From: Methylocapsa sp.
GTDB lineage: Bacteria; Pseudomonadota; Alphaproteobacteria; Rhizobiales; Beijerinckiaceae
Length of the DNA: 6,002 nucleotides
NCBI GenBank assembly: GCA_003162995.1
Contig: PLUZ01000280.1
Span: 1 to 6,002, forward strand
Direction of reading: 5' to 3'
Shown here: positions 1 to 5,462 of the stretch, one piece after another
Position numbering within the stretch: the stretch's first letter is position 1
How the letters are laid out: every line of letters starts with the position of its first letter
The notes under the pieces: generated by a model
Told to the model about the DNA's origin: nothing
The model's input: the letters and a program-made list of their open reading frames with translations, nothing else
Databases searched by the model: none
Made by a program: the position numbers and the translations under genes

Positions 1-723
1 GGGCTCTTTCTGCTGTCCTTCCTCATCGAAAACTACGTCGACCGGATCGTCGATTTCGCCGCGTCCAAAGGCAAGAAGTCGATCGCCGCCCTCATTCCGG
101 AAAATGACTATGGCCGCGTGGCGGAAACCGAATTCCAGCAGGCGGCCGCCCGCAACAACATCAGGGTCATGAGCATCGAGCATTACGAGCCGCGGACCAT
201 GGCGGAGGCGGTGCAAAAGATCGCCGCACTTCATGATCAAATCGATTCGCTGTTCATCCCCGAACAGGCCGATGCGATGCAGGCTCTGTCGCAGGCCCTC
301 ACCTCGGCCGGGATCAACGGTAAGCAAGTGCAGATCCTCGGCACGGGTCTTTGGAACGACGCGCGCGTGCTCAGGCTTCCGGCATTGCAAGAGGCGTGGT
401 TCGCGGCGCCCGAGAATGGAGGCTTCAACGCCTTCGCGGAGCGCTACCGCGCCAAATATCATTCCGATCCAACCCGCATTGCGACACTTGCCTACGATGC
501 CGTATCGCTTGCCGCGGCGCTCGCCCATACGCAAGGCTCGCAGCGTTATTCGCAAAACGTCCTGACCAACCGGTCCGGTTTCAATGGCGCCGACGGCGTA
601 TTTCGTTTCCGCCCAGATGGAACCAACGAACGCGGTCTCTCCGTGCTGCAAATCAATAATGGTGCCGCGGTGCCGATCAGCCCGGCGCCGCATTCATTTT
701 CCGCCACCGCTTCCGCGACATGA
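1..723 (+). CDS. Penicillin-binding protein activator (LpoA-like, periplasmic-binding-protein fold), 3' part
   Basis: Frame 1 is open from the first base to a TGA at 721-723, giving 240 residues without the N-terminus. The start codon, the signal peptide and the first lobe lie upstream of the window. The GTG at 118 is an internal Val (DYGRVAETEF), not a start. The fragment resembles the type-1 periplasmic binding fold shared by LIV-type substrate-binding proteins and LpoA. Visible hallmarks are AASKGKKSIAALIPENDYGR near the beginning, a strand-turn element with FIPEQAD, the segment QILGTGLWND, and a C-terminal FNGADGVFRFRPDGTNERGL block that is typical of this family. Hyphomicrobial proteins of this type are annotated as penicillin-binding protein activators, outer-membrane lipoproteins thought to stimulate peptidoglycan synthases. 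No ABC permease or ATPase gene is visible nearby, which fits that role better than amino-acid transport. The alternative is a branched-chain amino-acid binding protein. The gene converges on the AsmA gene, leaving 92 bp between the two stop codons. Confidence 0.85.
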   Translation, partial: GLFLLSFLIENYVDRIVDFAASKGKKSIAALIPENDYGRVAETEFQQAAARNNIRVMSIEHYEPRTMAEAVQKIAALHDQIDSLFIPEQADAMQALSQALTSAGINGKQVQILGTGLWNDARVLRLPALQEAWFAAPENGGFNAFAERYRAKYHSDPTRIATLAYDAVSLAAALAHTQGSQRYSQNVLTNRSGFNGADGVFRFRPDGTNERGLSVLQINNGAAVPISPAPHSFSATASAT

Positions 724-763
724 ATATTTGAGATTTGAGGCGATATAATTAGGGCCCGTCACG

Positions 764-773
764 ATCACGTGAT
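764..773. other. Short palindrome in the convergent gap between two stop codons
   Basis: The 92 bases separating the converging genes contain a perfect 10-bp palindrome, ATCACGTGAT, and a weak TCACG/CGTGA hairpin next to it. No T-run follows on either strand, so this is not a convincing intrinsic terminator. The ten bases CGATCACGTG at 762-771 recur in inverted orientation at 5386-5395, inside the composite repeat after mepA. This gap could therefore hold a decayed fragment of the same repeat family, but a 10-bp match can also occur by chance. Confidence 0.3.
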
Positions 774-815
774 TCCCCGTGAGCCGGATGCGCACTAAGC
801 CGCAACAAATTGAAC

Positions 816-2735
816 TTACTGTCCAGCGTCCCCGCTGGGGACGACAGGCTTGCCCGCATCGCGCTTTTGCGGAAACAGCGGCGCCGCCGCGCCGGACCGG
901 CGGATAAGGCCGCGCACGTCCGGCGTAAACGCCAGATCGTCCCACGAGCCGCCAATATCGAAACGAAAATCCGGGACTTCCTTGCCCGGCGCAGCCGCAT
1001 CGGCGGCGGATTTGGCGACTGCGTGCAAATCGAGCCCACGTTCGCCGAAATCCACGGTGCCCCCGAAACCAAGCCAGAGGCTAGGGTTTTCAAGCTTGCC
1101 TTCCTCGATGCTGGCGATGCCCTTAACGAAGCGCAAATTGAAGCTGGCATGATCGAAAGCGGTCCGTCCCCGATGAATGCCGGCGAGCAGGGCAAGCGGG
1201 CTTTTGTCGATCCGGTGCAGGGCGGATTCGAGGTCGATCCCCCCAAGTTGTCCTTGCGCGACGTCGATTTGCGCCGTCCCATCGAGGTTGCGCATGAGTT
1301 CGTACATGCTGGCACCGGAGCTTTCGAGATTGGCCGTGCCGGTTAAGGACCCGTTAAACTCCGGCCATCCGAAAGCATCGAACGACAAAGCCGCGAAGTC
1401 GGCACCTATAACAGTGCCGGCGGCCTGCATGCCAACGCCAGTGGCCCCCAGATCGAATGTTACGCGGCCCTTGATCGCACCTTGATATGCCTTGGCGCCG
1501 GCAAGGGCCAATTCCAGACGGCCACTGTTGCGCATCACCGAAAAGGCAGCATCCTCAAGCTCAAAATGCGAAAAAAGCATATGCGCCGCCGATATCCGCA
1601 AATCGAGATCGGTCGAGCCAGCCTCCCTAAACTCAAATGAATCACGATTCCATTGGCCATCGCGCCCAGCGGCAGGCGGAAGGCCGGAAAGAAATGGCCG
1701 TAGCGAAAGCCGGTTTGTTGCCAATGTACCGGAGAGAACTGGAGCCGGGTCGCGCGCCTGGTACGCCAAGGTCCCTTCGAATTCATTCCCGTCGAAATGC
1801 AAACGCAGGTCCGAAAAAACCGCACTCTGCGCCGAGACAACGGCATCGCAACCGGCTTCAAAATCACCGAAAGGTCCGGGCAACGGGATAGCGTATCCCG
1901 CTTGTTCCAAAATCGCCCGCAAGGAAGGTGTTGCGGCGCGAATATAGCCGCCGAATTGCCATTCCGGCACGCTTGCAAGACCACCATCAACCGAGAAAGA
2001 GAGAGAGGGTGCGACGATCTTCAGGCTCAACGGGGATTGCTGACCTCGTAACAATCCGGCCGGGCTTGCAATCCAAGCTGCTATCGTAGCGGTCTCTCCG
2101 CGTATCTGGGCCTGCCCTGTAACGATCGCCGCCGCGCCCGGTTTACGCCAATCCACAGTCACATTGATGGCGTCAATCGTCACATCCGGCGCAAGGTGCT
2201 TGCTGATCAAGCGCGCGCGGCCATCGACAAGAGTAACGGCGCCAAGTCTGGCTTCATCCGCGGATGCTGCTTCGGGGGTTGCCGGCGCGGCGTCCGCGGC
2301 CCGCCCGATCACGCTGTCCGGCGGCATCGGCCGGCCATCGAGATCGATCCGCATGTCCGGCTGCCCGAGAGTGGCCGAAGAAATCTCGATCCGTCCCGTG
2401 AGAAGTGCCGCGAGCCGGACGTACCCTTTGAGATAGTGCGCATCGATGCGAAGGGCGCCGGTAGGGTCGGTGAAGCTAACGTCGTCGATGCTGACATGGG
2501 GTTGCGGCAGGACAACAAAGACCGCGTGGCCCTGCGCAAGCGTGGCAAGCCCAGTCATACGGCGGATTTGCGAAGCGACCTCATTGCGCAAAGCCGCATT
2601 CGAAAAGGCCCAAGGCGCCGCGGCCGCCGCAATCGCGACTAGCAGGGCGATGCCGATGAGAACGAAGAGTATTAGCGACAAACGCTTCCGGGGCGGCGGG
2701 GAGGGACCAGACACGACCGTTGCCGATTCGACCAT
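816..2735 (-). CDS. AsmA family protein
   Basis: A 639-residue protein anchored by one N-terminal membrane helix (about residues 19-41, preceded by the basic PPPRKR), with the rest predicted to be periplasmic. The N-terminal AsmA signature is clear at about 66-135: a LAQGHAVFVVLPQPHVSIDD element, then LKGYVRLAALLTGRIEISSA and QPDMRIDLDG. The C-terminal AsmA-like region (about 462-612) has GTANLESSGASMYELMRNLD, the GQLGGIDLE motif, FDHASFNLRFVKGIA, a GFGGTVDFGERGLDL repeat strand and a final DFRFDIGGSWDDLAFTPD. AsmA-type proteins are members of the bridge-like, repeating beta-groove group linked to outer-membrane assembly and phospholipid transport. The exact substrate here is unknown. Pro/Ala-rich linkers at about 136-162 and in the last 30 residues look disordered. 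The ATG at 2735 begins just before the membrane helix, with a weak AGAGAG purine stretch upstream. The gene appears monocistronic. Confidence 0.9.
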   Translation of the reverse strand: MVESATVVSGPSPPPRKRLSLILFVLIGIALLVAIAAAAAPWAFSNAALRNEVASQIRRMTGLATLAQGHAVFVVLPQPHVSIDDVSFTDPTGALRIDAHYLKGYVRLAALLTGRIEISSATLGQPDMRIDLDGRPMPPDSVIGRAADAAPATPEAASADEARLGAVTLVDGRARLISKHLAPDVTIDAINVTVDWRKPGAAAIVTGQAQIRGETATIAAWIASPAGLLRGQQSPLSLKIVAPSLSFSVDGGLASVPEWQFGGYIRAATPSLRAILEQAGYAIPLPGPFGDFEAGCDAVVSAQSAVFSDLRLHFDGNEFEGTLAYQARDPAPVLSGTLATNRLSLRPFLSGLPPAAGRDGQWNRDSFEFREAGSTDLDLRISAAHMLFSHFELEDAAFSVMRNSGRLELALAGAKAYQGAIKGRVTFDLGATGVGMQAAGTVIGADFAALSFDAFGWPEFNGSLTGTANLESSGASMYELMRNLDGTAQIDVAQGQLGGIDLESALHRIDKSPLALLAGIHRGRTAFDHASFNLRFVKGIASIEEGKLENPSLWLGFGGTVDFGERGLDLHAVAKSAADAAAPGKEVPDFRFDIGGSWDDLAFTPDVRGLIRRSGAAAPLFPQKRDAGKPVVPSGDAGQ

Positions 2736-3052
2736 GGCTCTCTGATTGCCCTTGACGGGATTGCGCGAAACAAGAGCACTTTCACGAAAAGACGATCCGG
2801 GGCCCCGTTACAATGAATAAAATCAAGAACTAGGATTTTTCCGGGTTTCCATGACGGATGGAACAAAAATAGCCAAAAAGCGATTTGGTCTTCGACTGTG
2901 TCACGATCAAGGCGCCGATCGAAGGTCTCGGCGGGAACAAGCCCATGTTCCCGATTTTAAGCGCCCGGAACGTCAGATCCTCGCATGCACCGGTGGAGAA
3001 CAAATTTCACGGCGCGAGCGGGTTCGACCGCTACCCCCAAAGGCTTCCCGTC
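2736..3052. other. Intergenic region, no convincing gene
   Basis: These 317 bp separate the start of the AsmA gene from the stop of the response-regulator gene, and both genes are on the minus strand. Short open frames exist on both strands, for example plus-strand ATGs at 2851 and 2885. Their translations are low-complexity, rich in Arg, His and Cys, resemble no family I know, and run on into the response regulator in the antisense direction. The part next to AsmA (about 2736-2840) should hold its promoter and leader, but I cannot assign a strong -35/-10 pair. A perfect inverted repeat lies at 2933-2952 and is listed separately. Confidence 0.6.
2933..2952. repeat. Perfect 7-bp inverted repeat (GGGAACA ... 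TGTTCCC)
   Basis: Two perfectly complementary 7-bp arms are separated by AGCCCA. On the plus strand a short GATTTTAA follows, which is a poor T-tract, and no plus-strand gene ends upstream. On the minus strand the hairpin lies about 100 bases after the response-regulator stop but lacks a T-run. It could be a weak transcript-end hairpin or an operator-like dyad upstream of AsmA. Neither role is demonstrated by the sequence. Confidence 0.35.
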
Positions 3053-3532
3053 TCAAATGCTTGGTGTTGACGCACCCGCGGCACGGCACGGCGACAGCCG
3101 GCGATCTCCTGGCGAACAGGCGGCGTCCGCTTTGAAAGGAGATCGCTCGTCAACTGGCAGATCGAACTCCGCATGCAACAGCGTGGCAAGTTGCTCCAAT
3201 CCGAACGGCTTTTGCAGTACAGCACGTCCAGCGTGGCGGGCTGGCAGACCCGCTATACTATACCCCGTCGTAAAAATGAAAGGACAGGCGCGCGCGGCGA
3301 GAAGGTCGGCGACCGGATCAATTCTCTGCAAGCCCAGATTCACGTCGAGGATAGCGCCGTCGATCCGTTCGCGGCCGATCAACTCCAGGGCGGCCGAAAC
3401 TTTCGCGGCGGAACCCGCCACATCGTAGCCGAGTTCCGGCAGCATCGCTTCCAAGGCGAGCGTAATGAACGGCTCGTCCTCAACGATCAGAATACGTTGT
3501 CTCTTGGGCAATGCCTCTGGAGCGGCGGCCAT
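3053..3532 (-). CDS. Single-domain response regulator (receiver domain) with a C-terminal extension
   Basis: A 159-residue cytoplasmic protein made of one CheY-like receiver domain at about residues 12-122. Expected residues are present: the acidic pocket E18/D19 in ILIVEDEP, the phospho-acceptor D63 in AILDVNLG, T88 in FIFTTGY, and K108 in LQKPF. The overall pattern (VEDEP, LDVNLG, FTTGY, GLPARH, LQKPF) matches stand-alone receivers frequent in Hyphomicrobiales, which are phosphorylated by HWE/HisKA2-type or other kinases and act by protein contact. There is no DNA-binding or enzymatic output domain. The last 35 or so residues (125-159) are rich in Pro, Arg, Ala and Ser and match no domain I know. 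The ATG at 3532 is preferred because the longer reading frame starts with TTG at 3589, inside a possible -35 box. No clear Shine-Dalgarno precedes the ATG. No kinase gene is visible in the window. It follows the DUF423 gene by 73 bp on the same strand, so co-transcription is possible but not required. Confidence 0.85.
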   Translation of the reverse strand: MAAAPEALPKRQRILIVEDEPFITLALEAMLPELGYDVAGSAAKVSAALELIGRERIDGAILDVNLGLQRIDPVADLLAARACPFIFTTGYSIAGLPARHAGRAVLQKPFGLEQLATLLHAEFDLPVDERSPFKADAACSPGDRRLSPCRAAGASTPSI

Positions 3533-3560
3533 GGTATTTGCTGCTTCATCACTTAAAATT

Positions 3561-3589
3561 TGTAGTATTTTGCTCCGCCCGGCAGTCAA
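3561..3589 (-). promoter_or_regulatory. Possible promoter for the response regulator
   Basis: Reading the minus strand, TTGACT (3589-3584) is followed 16-17 bases later by TACTAC/ACTACA (about 3567-3561), within an AT-rich stretch that leads to the ATG at 3532. The -35 matches well and the -10 is poor. If real, transcription would start near 3554 and would exclude the TTG at 3589 as a start codon. This is inference from consensus only. Confidence 0.25.
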
Positions 3590-3605
3590 AGTCCAGAAAA
3601 ATTAA

Positions 3606-4073
3606 TTATTCATCAATCTTTTGATCCGGCTTGCCGTCGGCAGTTTGCGGCAAGACGACAAGGGCTGCCAGCGCGACAAAAACCCAACCCAGGATAAGAA
3701 GCGTTCCACCGAGCGGAGCCGCCATGGGAAACAGTCTTGTTCCGGCGAGCGCGCGAGCCGCGAGATCGCCGCCAAACAACAGGCTCCCGCACAGGAACAA
3801 CCCCGCCGCTCCAAGAAACCAGACGCCGCGTTGCGGCGCCGCAAAAGAAAGCCCGCAAACGGCGAGCGTTGCGGCCGCGTGGAGCAGCATAAAATTGGCC
3901 GCCGTTTGCAGCCTCGGGTCGGGAACGCCATGCGCAGCGGTGGCCGCTAAAATGATCCCGCTTGCGCCAGTCAGACCGGCCAACGCTGCCGCCGCGCAGG
4001 CCCATTTCCGCAATATGCCAGACCTTTGCTTCACCGGCCGAAGCCGCAATCCTATTCCTTCGCCGAGGGTCAC
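3606..4073 (-). CDS. DUF423 family small integral membrane protein
   Basis: A 155-residue hydrophobic protein with four likely membrane helices (about residues 23-46, 57-77, 84-101 and 118-141). It carries the DUF423 pattern: a first helix ending in AATAAHG, a second with NFMLLHAAATLAV, a third with FLGAAGLFLCGSLLFGGDL, and a fourth with PLGGTLLILGWVFVALAAL. The family function is unknown. Members are about 110-130 residues long, so this copy has roughly 20 extra basic residues before helix 1 and a short charged tail (DGKPDQKIDE). The GTG at 4073 is chosen because a strong AGGAGGG sits 3 bases upstream. The reading frame continues upstream to an ATG at 4091, an ATG at 4130 and a TTG at 4187, none with comparable ribosome binding sites. 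A GTG at 4034 would give a more family-typical length but has only a weak signal. It is divergent from mepA. Confidence 0.85.
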   Translation of the reverse strand: MTLGEGIGLRLRPVKQRSGILRKWACAAAALAGLTGASGIILAATAAHGVPDPRLQTAANFMLLHAAATLAVCGLSFAAPQRGVWFLGAAGLFLCGSLLFGGDLAARALAGTRLFPMAAPLGGTLLILGWVFVALAALVVLPQTADGKPDQKIDE

Positions 4074-4076
4074 GGT

Positions 4077-4083
4077 CCCTCCT
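4077..4083 (-). promoter_or_regulatory. Shine-Dalgarno that decides the DUF423 start
   Basis: On the minus strand AGGAGGG is followed by ACC and then GTG (4073-4071). The spacing is on the short side, but this is the only strong ribosome binding site among the five candidate starts in this frame. Confidence 0.6.
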
Positions 4084-4158
4084 GTTGCCATGCAGCCGCG
4101 GACGCGGCTTGCAAATCCCGAAAAGTACATTACCCATTTTATTCGATTTTTAATATTT

Positions 4159-4187
4159 AGTATTGAGAGTTCACTTTGTTCGGTCAA
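4159..4187 (-). promoter_or_regulatory. Possible DUF423 promoter in the divergent intergenic region
   Basis: The minus strand reads TTGACC (4187-4182), 17 bases of spacer, then AATACT (4164-4159), in an AT-rich island within otherwise GC-rich sequence. Matches to the sigma-70 consensus are 5/6 and 4/6. The start would fall near 4152, giving a leader of about 80 bases to the GTG at 4073. The same AT-rich island (about 4130-4175) is also the likely place for the opposing mepA promoter, for which I see no clear box pair. Confidence 0.35.
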
Positions 4188-4193
4188 ACCGGC

Positions 4194-4200
4194 GGGGAGG
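4194..4200 (+). promoter_or_regulatory. Shine-Dalgarno that decides the mepA start
   Basis: GGGGAGG lies 7 bases before the ATG at 4208, an ideal spacing. It selects this ATG over the in-frame TTG at 4163, which would put 15 extra Arg-rich residues in front of the signal peptide. Confidence 0.75.
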
Positions 4201-4207
4201 CGTGCCG

Positions 4208-5131
4208 ATGCGTCCGCGGCTCATTGTGTTGGTTGCCACGTTGGCTCTCGCGGGCATCGGGGGAGGGACTTTCGCGCAAGATAAGGGCACGCTCGACCCC
4301 GTTCCACTGCCTCCGCTTGCCCATCCGGAGGCTCCCTCCACGCCAGCGAAGCAACTCTTCGGGCGGCAGGTGGTTCCGGCGGCCTTGGCCGCGCGCACAA
4401 TCGGCTTTTATTCCCGAGGCTGCCTTGCAGGCGGCGAGGCGCTGCCGGTCAACGGCCCCGCTTGGCAGGTGATGCGCCTATCGCGCAACCGCAATTGGGG
4501 GCATCCGGCGCTGCTCGCCTTTCTCGAACGTTTCGCGCAGAAGGTGCCATCCGTCAGCCATTGGCCGGGGATTCTTGTCGGCGATATGTCGCAACCGCGC
4601 GGGGGGCCAATGCTCACCGGGCATGCCTCGCATCAGATCGGTCTCGACGCCGACATTTGGCTGACGCCCATGCCCAATCGCGAACTCACGCGCTTGGAGC
4701 GTGAAGAAATGTCGGCAGCCAACATGGTGCGGGCCGACCGGCTTGACGTCGATCCGGCGAAATGGACGCCAGATCATCTCGCGGTCCTCAGAGCGGCCGC
4801 GCAAGACCCAGGGGTGCAACGCATTTTCGTCAACGCGGCGATCAAGAAAGCACTGTGCCGGGAGGCGACGGGCAACCGGTCATGGCTCAACAAGGTCCGC
4901 CCATATTATGGGCATGATTATCATTTTCATGTCCGCCTCGCGTGTCCGGCAGGGGAAGATGCTTGCCGGGACCAGGATCCCGTGCCGCCAGGAGACGGCT
5001 GCGATGCCTCGCTCGCTTGGTGGTTTTCGGAAGGGATTATTCATCCAAAGCCCGGGCCGGAAAAGCCGAAACCGCCCTTAACCATGGCGCAACTGCCGCC
5101 CGAATGTGAAAAGGTCCTCACCGCGCGCTAG
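4208..5131 (+). CDS. mepA: Penicillin-insensitive murein endopeptidase MepA (peptidase M74)
   Basis: A 307-residue exported zinc peptidase. The family hydrolyses D-alanyl-meso-diaminopimelate cross-links of peptidoglycan in the periplasm and is not blocked by beta-lactams. The signal peptide is residues 1-23 (MRPRLIVLVATLALAG... ending TFA before Q24). The catalytic domain shows all hallmarks: LPVNGPAWQVMRLSRNRNWG (79-98), the metal motif GHASHQIGLDADIW with H139, H142, D147 and D149, and GHDYHFHVRL with H236, H239 and H241. By comparison with E. coli MepA, H142, D149 and H241 correspond to the zinc ligands. Six cysteines (72, 217, 246, 253, 265, 300) match in number and spacing the three disulfides known in the E. 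coli enzyme, inferred here as 72-300, 217-265 and 246-253. The length is slightly above the E. coli enzyme because of a Pro-rich linker after the signal peptide. The stop codon TAG lies inside the left end of the repeat that follows. Confidence 0.97.
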   Translation: MRPRLIVLVATLALAGIGGGTFAQDKGTLDPVPLPPLAHPEAPSTPAKQLFGRQVVPAALAARTIGFYSRGCLAGGEALPVNGPAWQVMRLSRNRNWGHPALLAFLERFAQKVPSVSHWPGILVGDMSQPRGGPMLTGHASHQIGLDADIWLTPMPNRELTRLEREEMSAANMVRADRLDVDPAKWTPDHLAVLRAAAQDPGVQRIFVNAAIKKALCREATGNRSWLNKVRPYYGHDYHFHVRLACPAGEDACRDQDPVPPGDGCDASLAWWFSEGIIHPKPGPEKPKPPLTMAQLPPECEKVLTAR

Positions 5132-5141
5132 AGCGGGGTGA

Positions 5142-5164
5142 GGAAAAGTGGAAACCGGTTTTCC
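5142..5164. repeat. Inverted repeat A of the composite element
   Basis: GGAAAA and TTTTCC arms enclose GTGGAAACCGG. The core AAACCGGTTT (5152-5161) is itself a perfect 10-bp palindrome, so two alternative foldings are possible. Confidence 0.7.
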
Positions 5165-5196
5165 GCCCGCGTCCAGCTCTAAACTTTTGGAATCGA

Positions 5197-5239
5197 GCAT
5201 GATCCCAAAAAGTTGCAGACTTTCTGGAGAAGATCATGC
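5197..5239. repeat. Inverted repeat B of the composite element
   Basis: GCATGATC (5197-5204) is the exact complement of GATCATGC (5232-5239). Just inside, CCAAAAAGT pairs with ACTTTCTGG with one mismatch. This gives a long interrupted stem with the small loop TGCAG. Confidence 0.7.
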
Positions 5240-5256
5240 GCAAAACAAAGAGTTAG

Positions 5257-5293
5257 AGACCATGAGCGATTCCTCTTGAAGCGTTCATGGTCT
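5257..5293. repeat. Inverted repeat D of the composite element
   Basis: AGACCATGA (5257-5265) is perfectly complementary to TCATGGTCT (5285-5293). The match extends inward by two more pairs around one mismatch, and the remaining loop is about 13 bases. Confidence 0.7.
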
Positions 5294-5304
5294 AGAGAAT
5301 GTTC

Positions 5305-5328
5305 CGAAAAAGTCGATCGACTTTTTCG
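5305..5328. repeat. Perfect 24-bp palindrome (repeat E)
   Basis: The half-site CGAAAAAGTCGA is followed directly by its exact complement TCGACTTTTTCG with no spacer. A single-stranded hairpin would need to open a few central bases. This is the longest uninterrupted palindrome I found in the window. Confidence 0.85.
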
Positions 5329-5462
5329 ATGAGGACATGCTCCAACTCTTTTGTTTTAAGCGCGTCTTTATCGATCAAAGGATTCCACGTGATCGGGAAG
5401 CGCTCTAAGAATTATCGGCGGGTCATCCGTCGCCGCGCGCTCATTCGATCGCGACGCCGGAT

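Larger units (their letters stand above)
5242..5357. repeat. Long-range inverted repeat enclosing hairpins D and E
   Basis: AAAACAAAGAGTT (5242-5254) is complementary to AACTCTTTTGTTTT (5344-5357) except for one missing A in the left arm. GCGC extends both arms outward after a two-base interruption on the right (5238-5241 and 5360-5363). The arms bracket the two palindromes at 5257-5293 and 5305-5328, so a branched structure can be drawn. Confidence 0.6.
5129..5407. repeat. Composite intergenic palindromic repeat with terminal inverted repeats
   Basis: The 279-bp block is bounded by TAGAGCG (5129-5135) and its exact complement CGCTCTA (5401-5407). Inside are several nested inverted repeats, listed separately, which together occupy most of the block. 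I recognise the gaaaagtggaaaccgg and gagcatgatcc units as typical of dispersed intergenic repeats in Hyphomicrobiales genomes. That is recollection, not a search. There is no coding potential and no transposase, so any spread would depend on functions supplied elsewhere. It fills nearly all of the 331-bp space between the converging mepA and small secreted-protein genes. The stems could also end transcription from both sides, but no classical stem-plus-T-run is present. The remaining 55 bp (5408-5462) show nothing distinctive. Confidence 0.75.

Noticed and set aside
118..723. GTG at 118 as the start of the first gene
   Set aside because: The frame is open from base 1 and already encodes family-like sequence upstream of 118 (AASKGKKSIAALIPEN), so the gene starts outside the window.
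810..1346. Plus-strand open frame of 178 codons opposite the AsmA gene
   Set aside because: It is antisense to a clear AsmA coding region. The translation is Arg/Ala-rich with no family resemblance, as expected for the reverse of a GC-rich gene.
2196..2642. Plus-strand open frame of 148 codons, Arg-rich
   Set aside because: It lies wholly antisense to the N-terminal AsmA domain, and its composition mirrors the reverse of that gene.
2851..3135. Small plus-strand open frames in the AsmA/response-regulator gap (ATG 2851 and ATG 2885)
   Set aside because: No ribosome binding site of note, no recognisable domain, and the first runs into the response regulator in antisense. Kept as non-coding.
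3631..4284. Plus-strand open frame of 217 codons opposite DUF423
   Set aside because: It is antisense to DUF423 and overlaps mepA in another frame. The low-complexity Pro/Arg/Ala translation and lack of a ribosome binding site mark it as a shadow.
5305..5328. Palindrome as a classical intrinsic terminator for mepA
   Set aside because: The T-run lies inside the stem and is followed by CGATGAGG rather than by U-rich sequence, and the stem is AT-rich without a loop.
5129..5407. The repeat block as an insertion sequence or CRISPR array
   Set aside because: It has no transposase frame, no evenly spaced direct repeats with unique spacers, and no obvious target-site duplication. It fits a palindromic intergenic repeat better.
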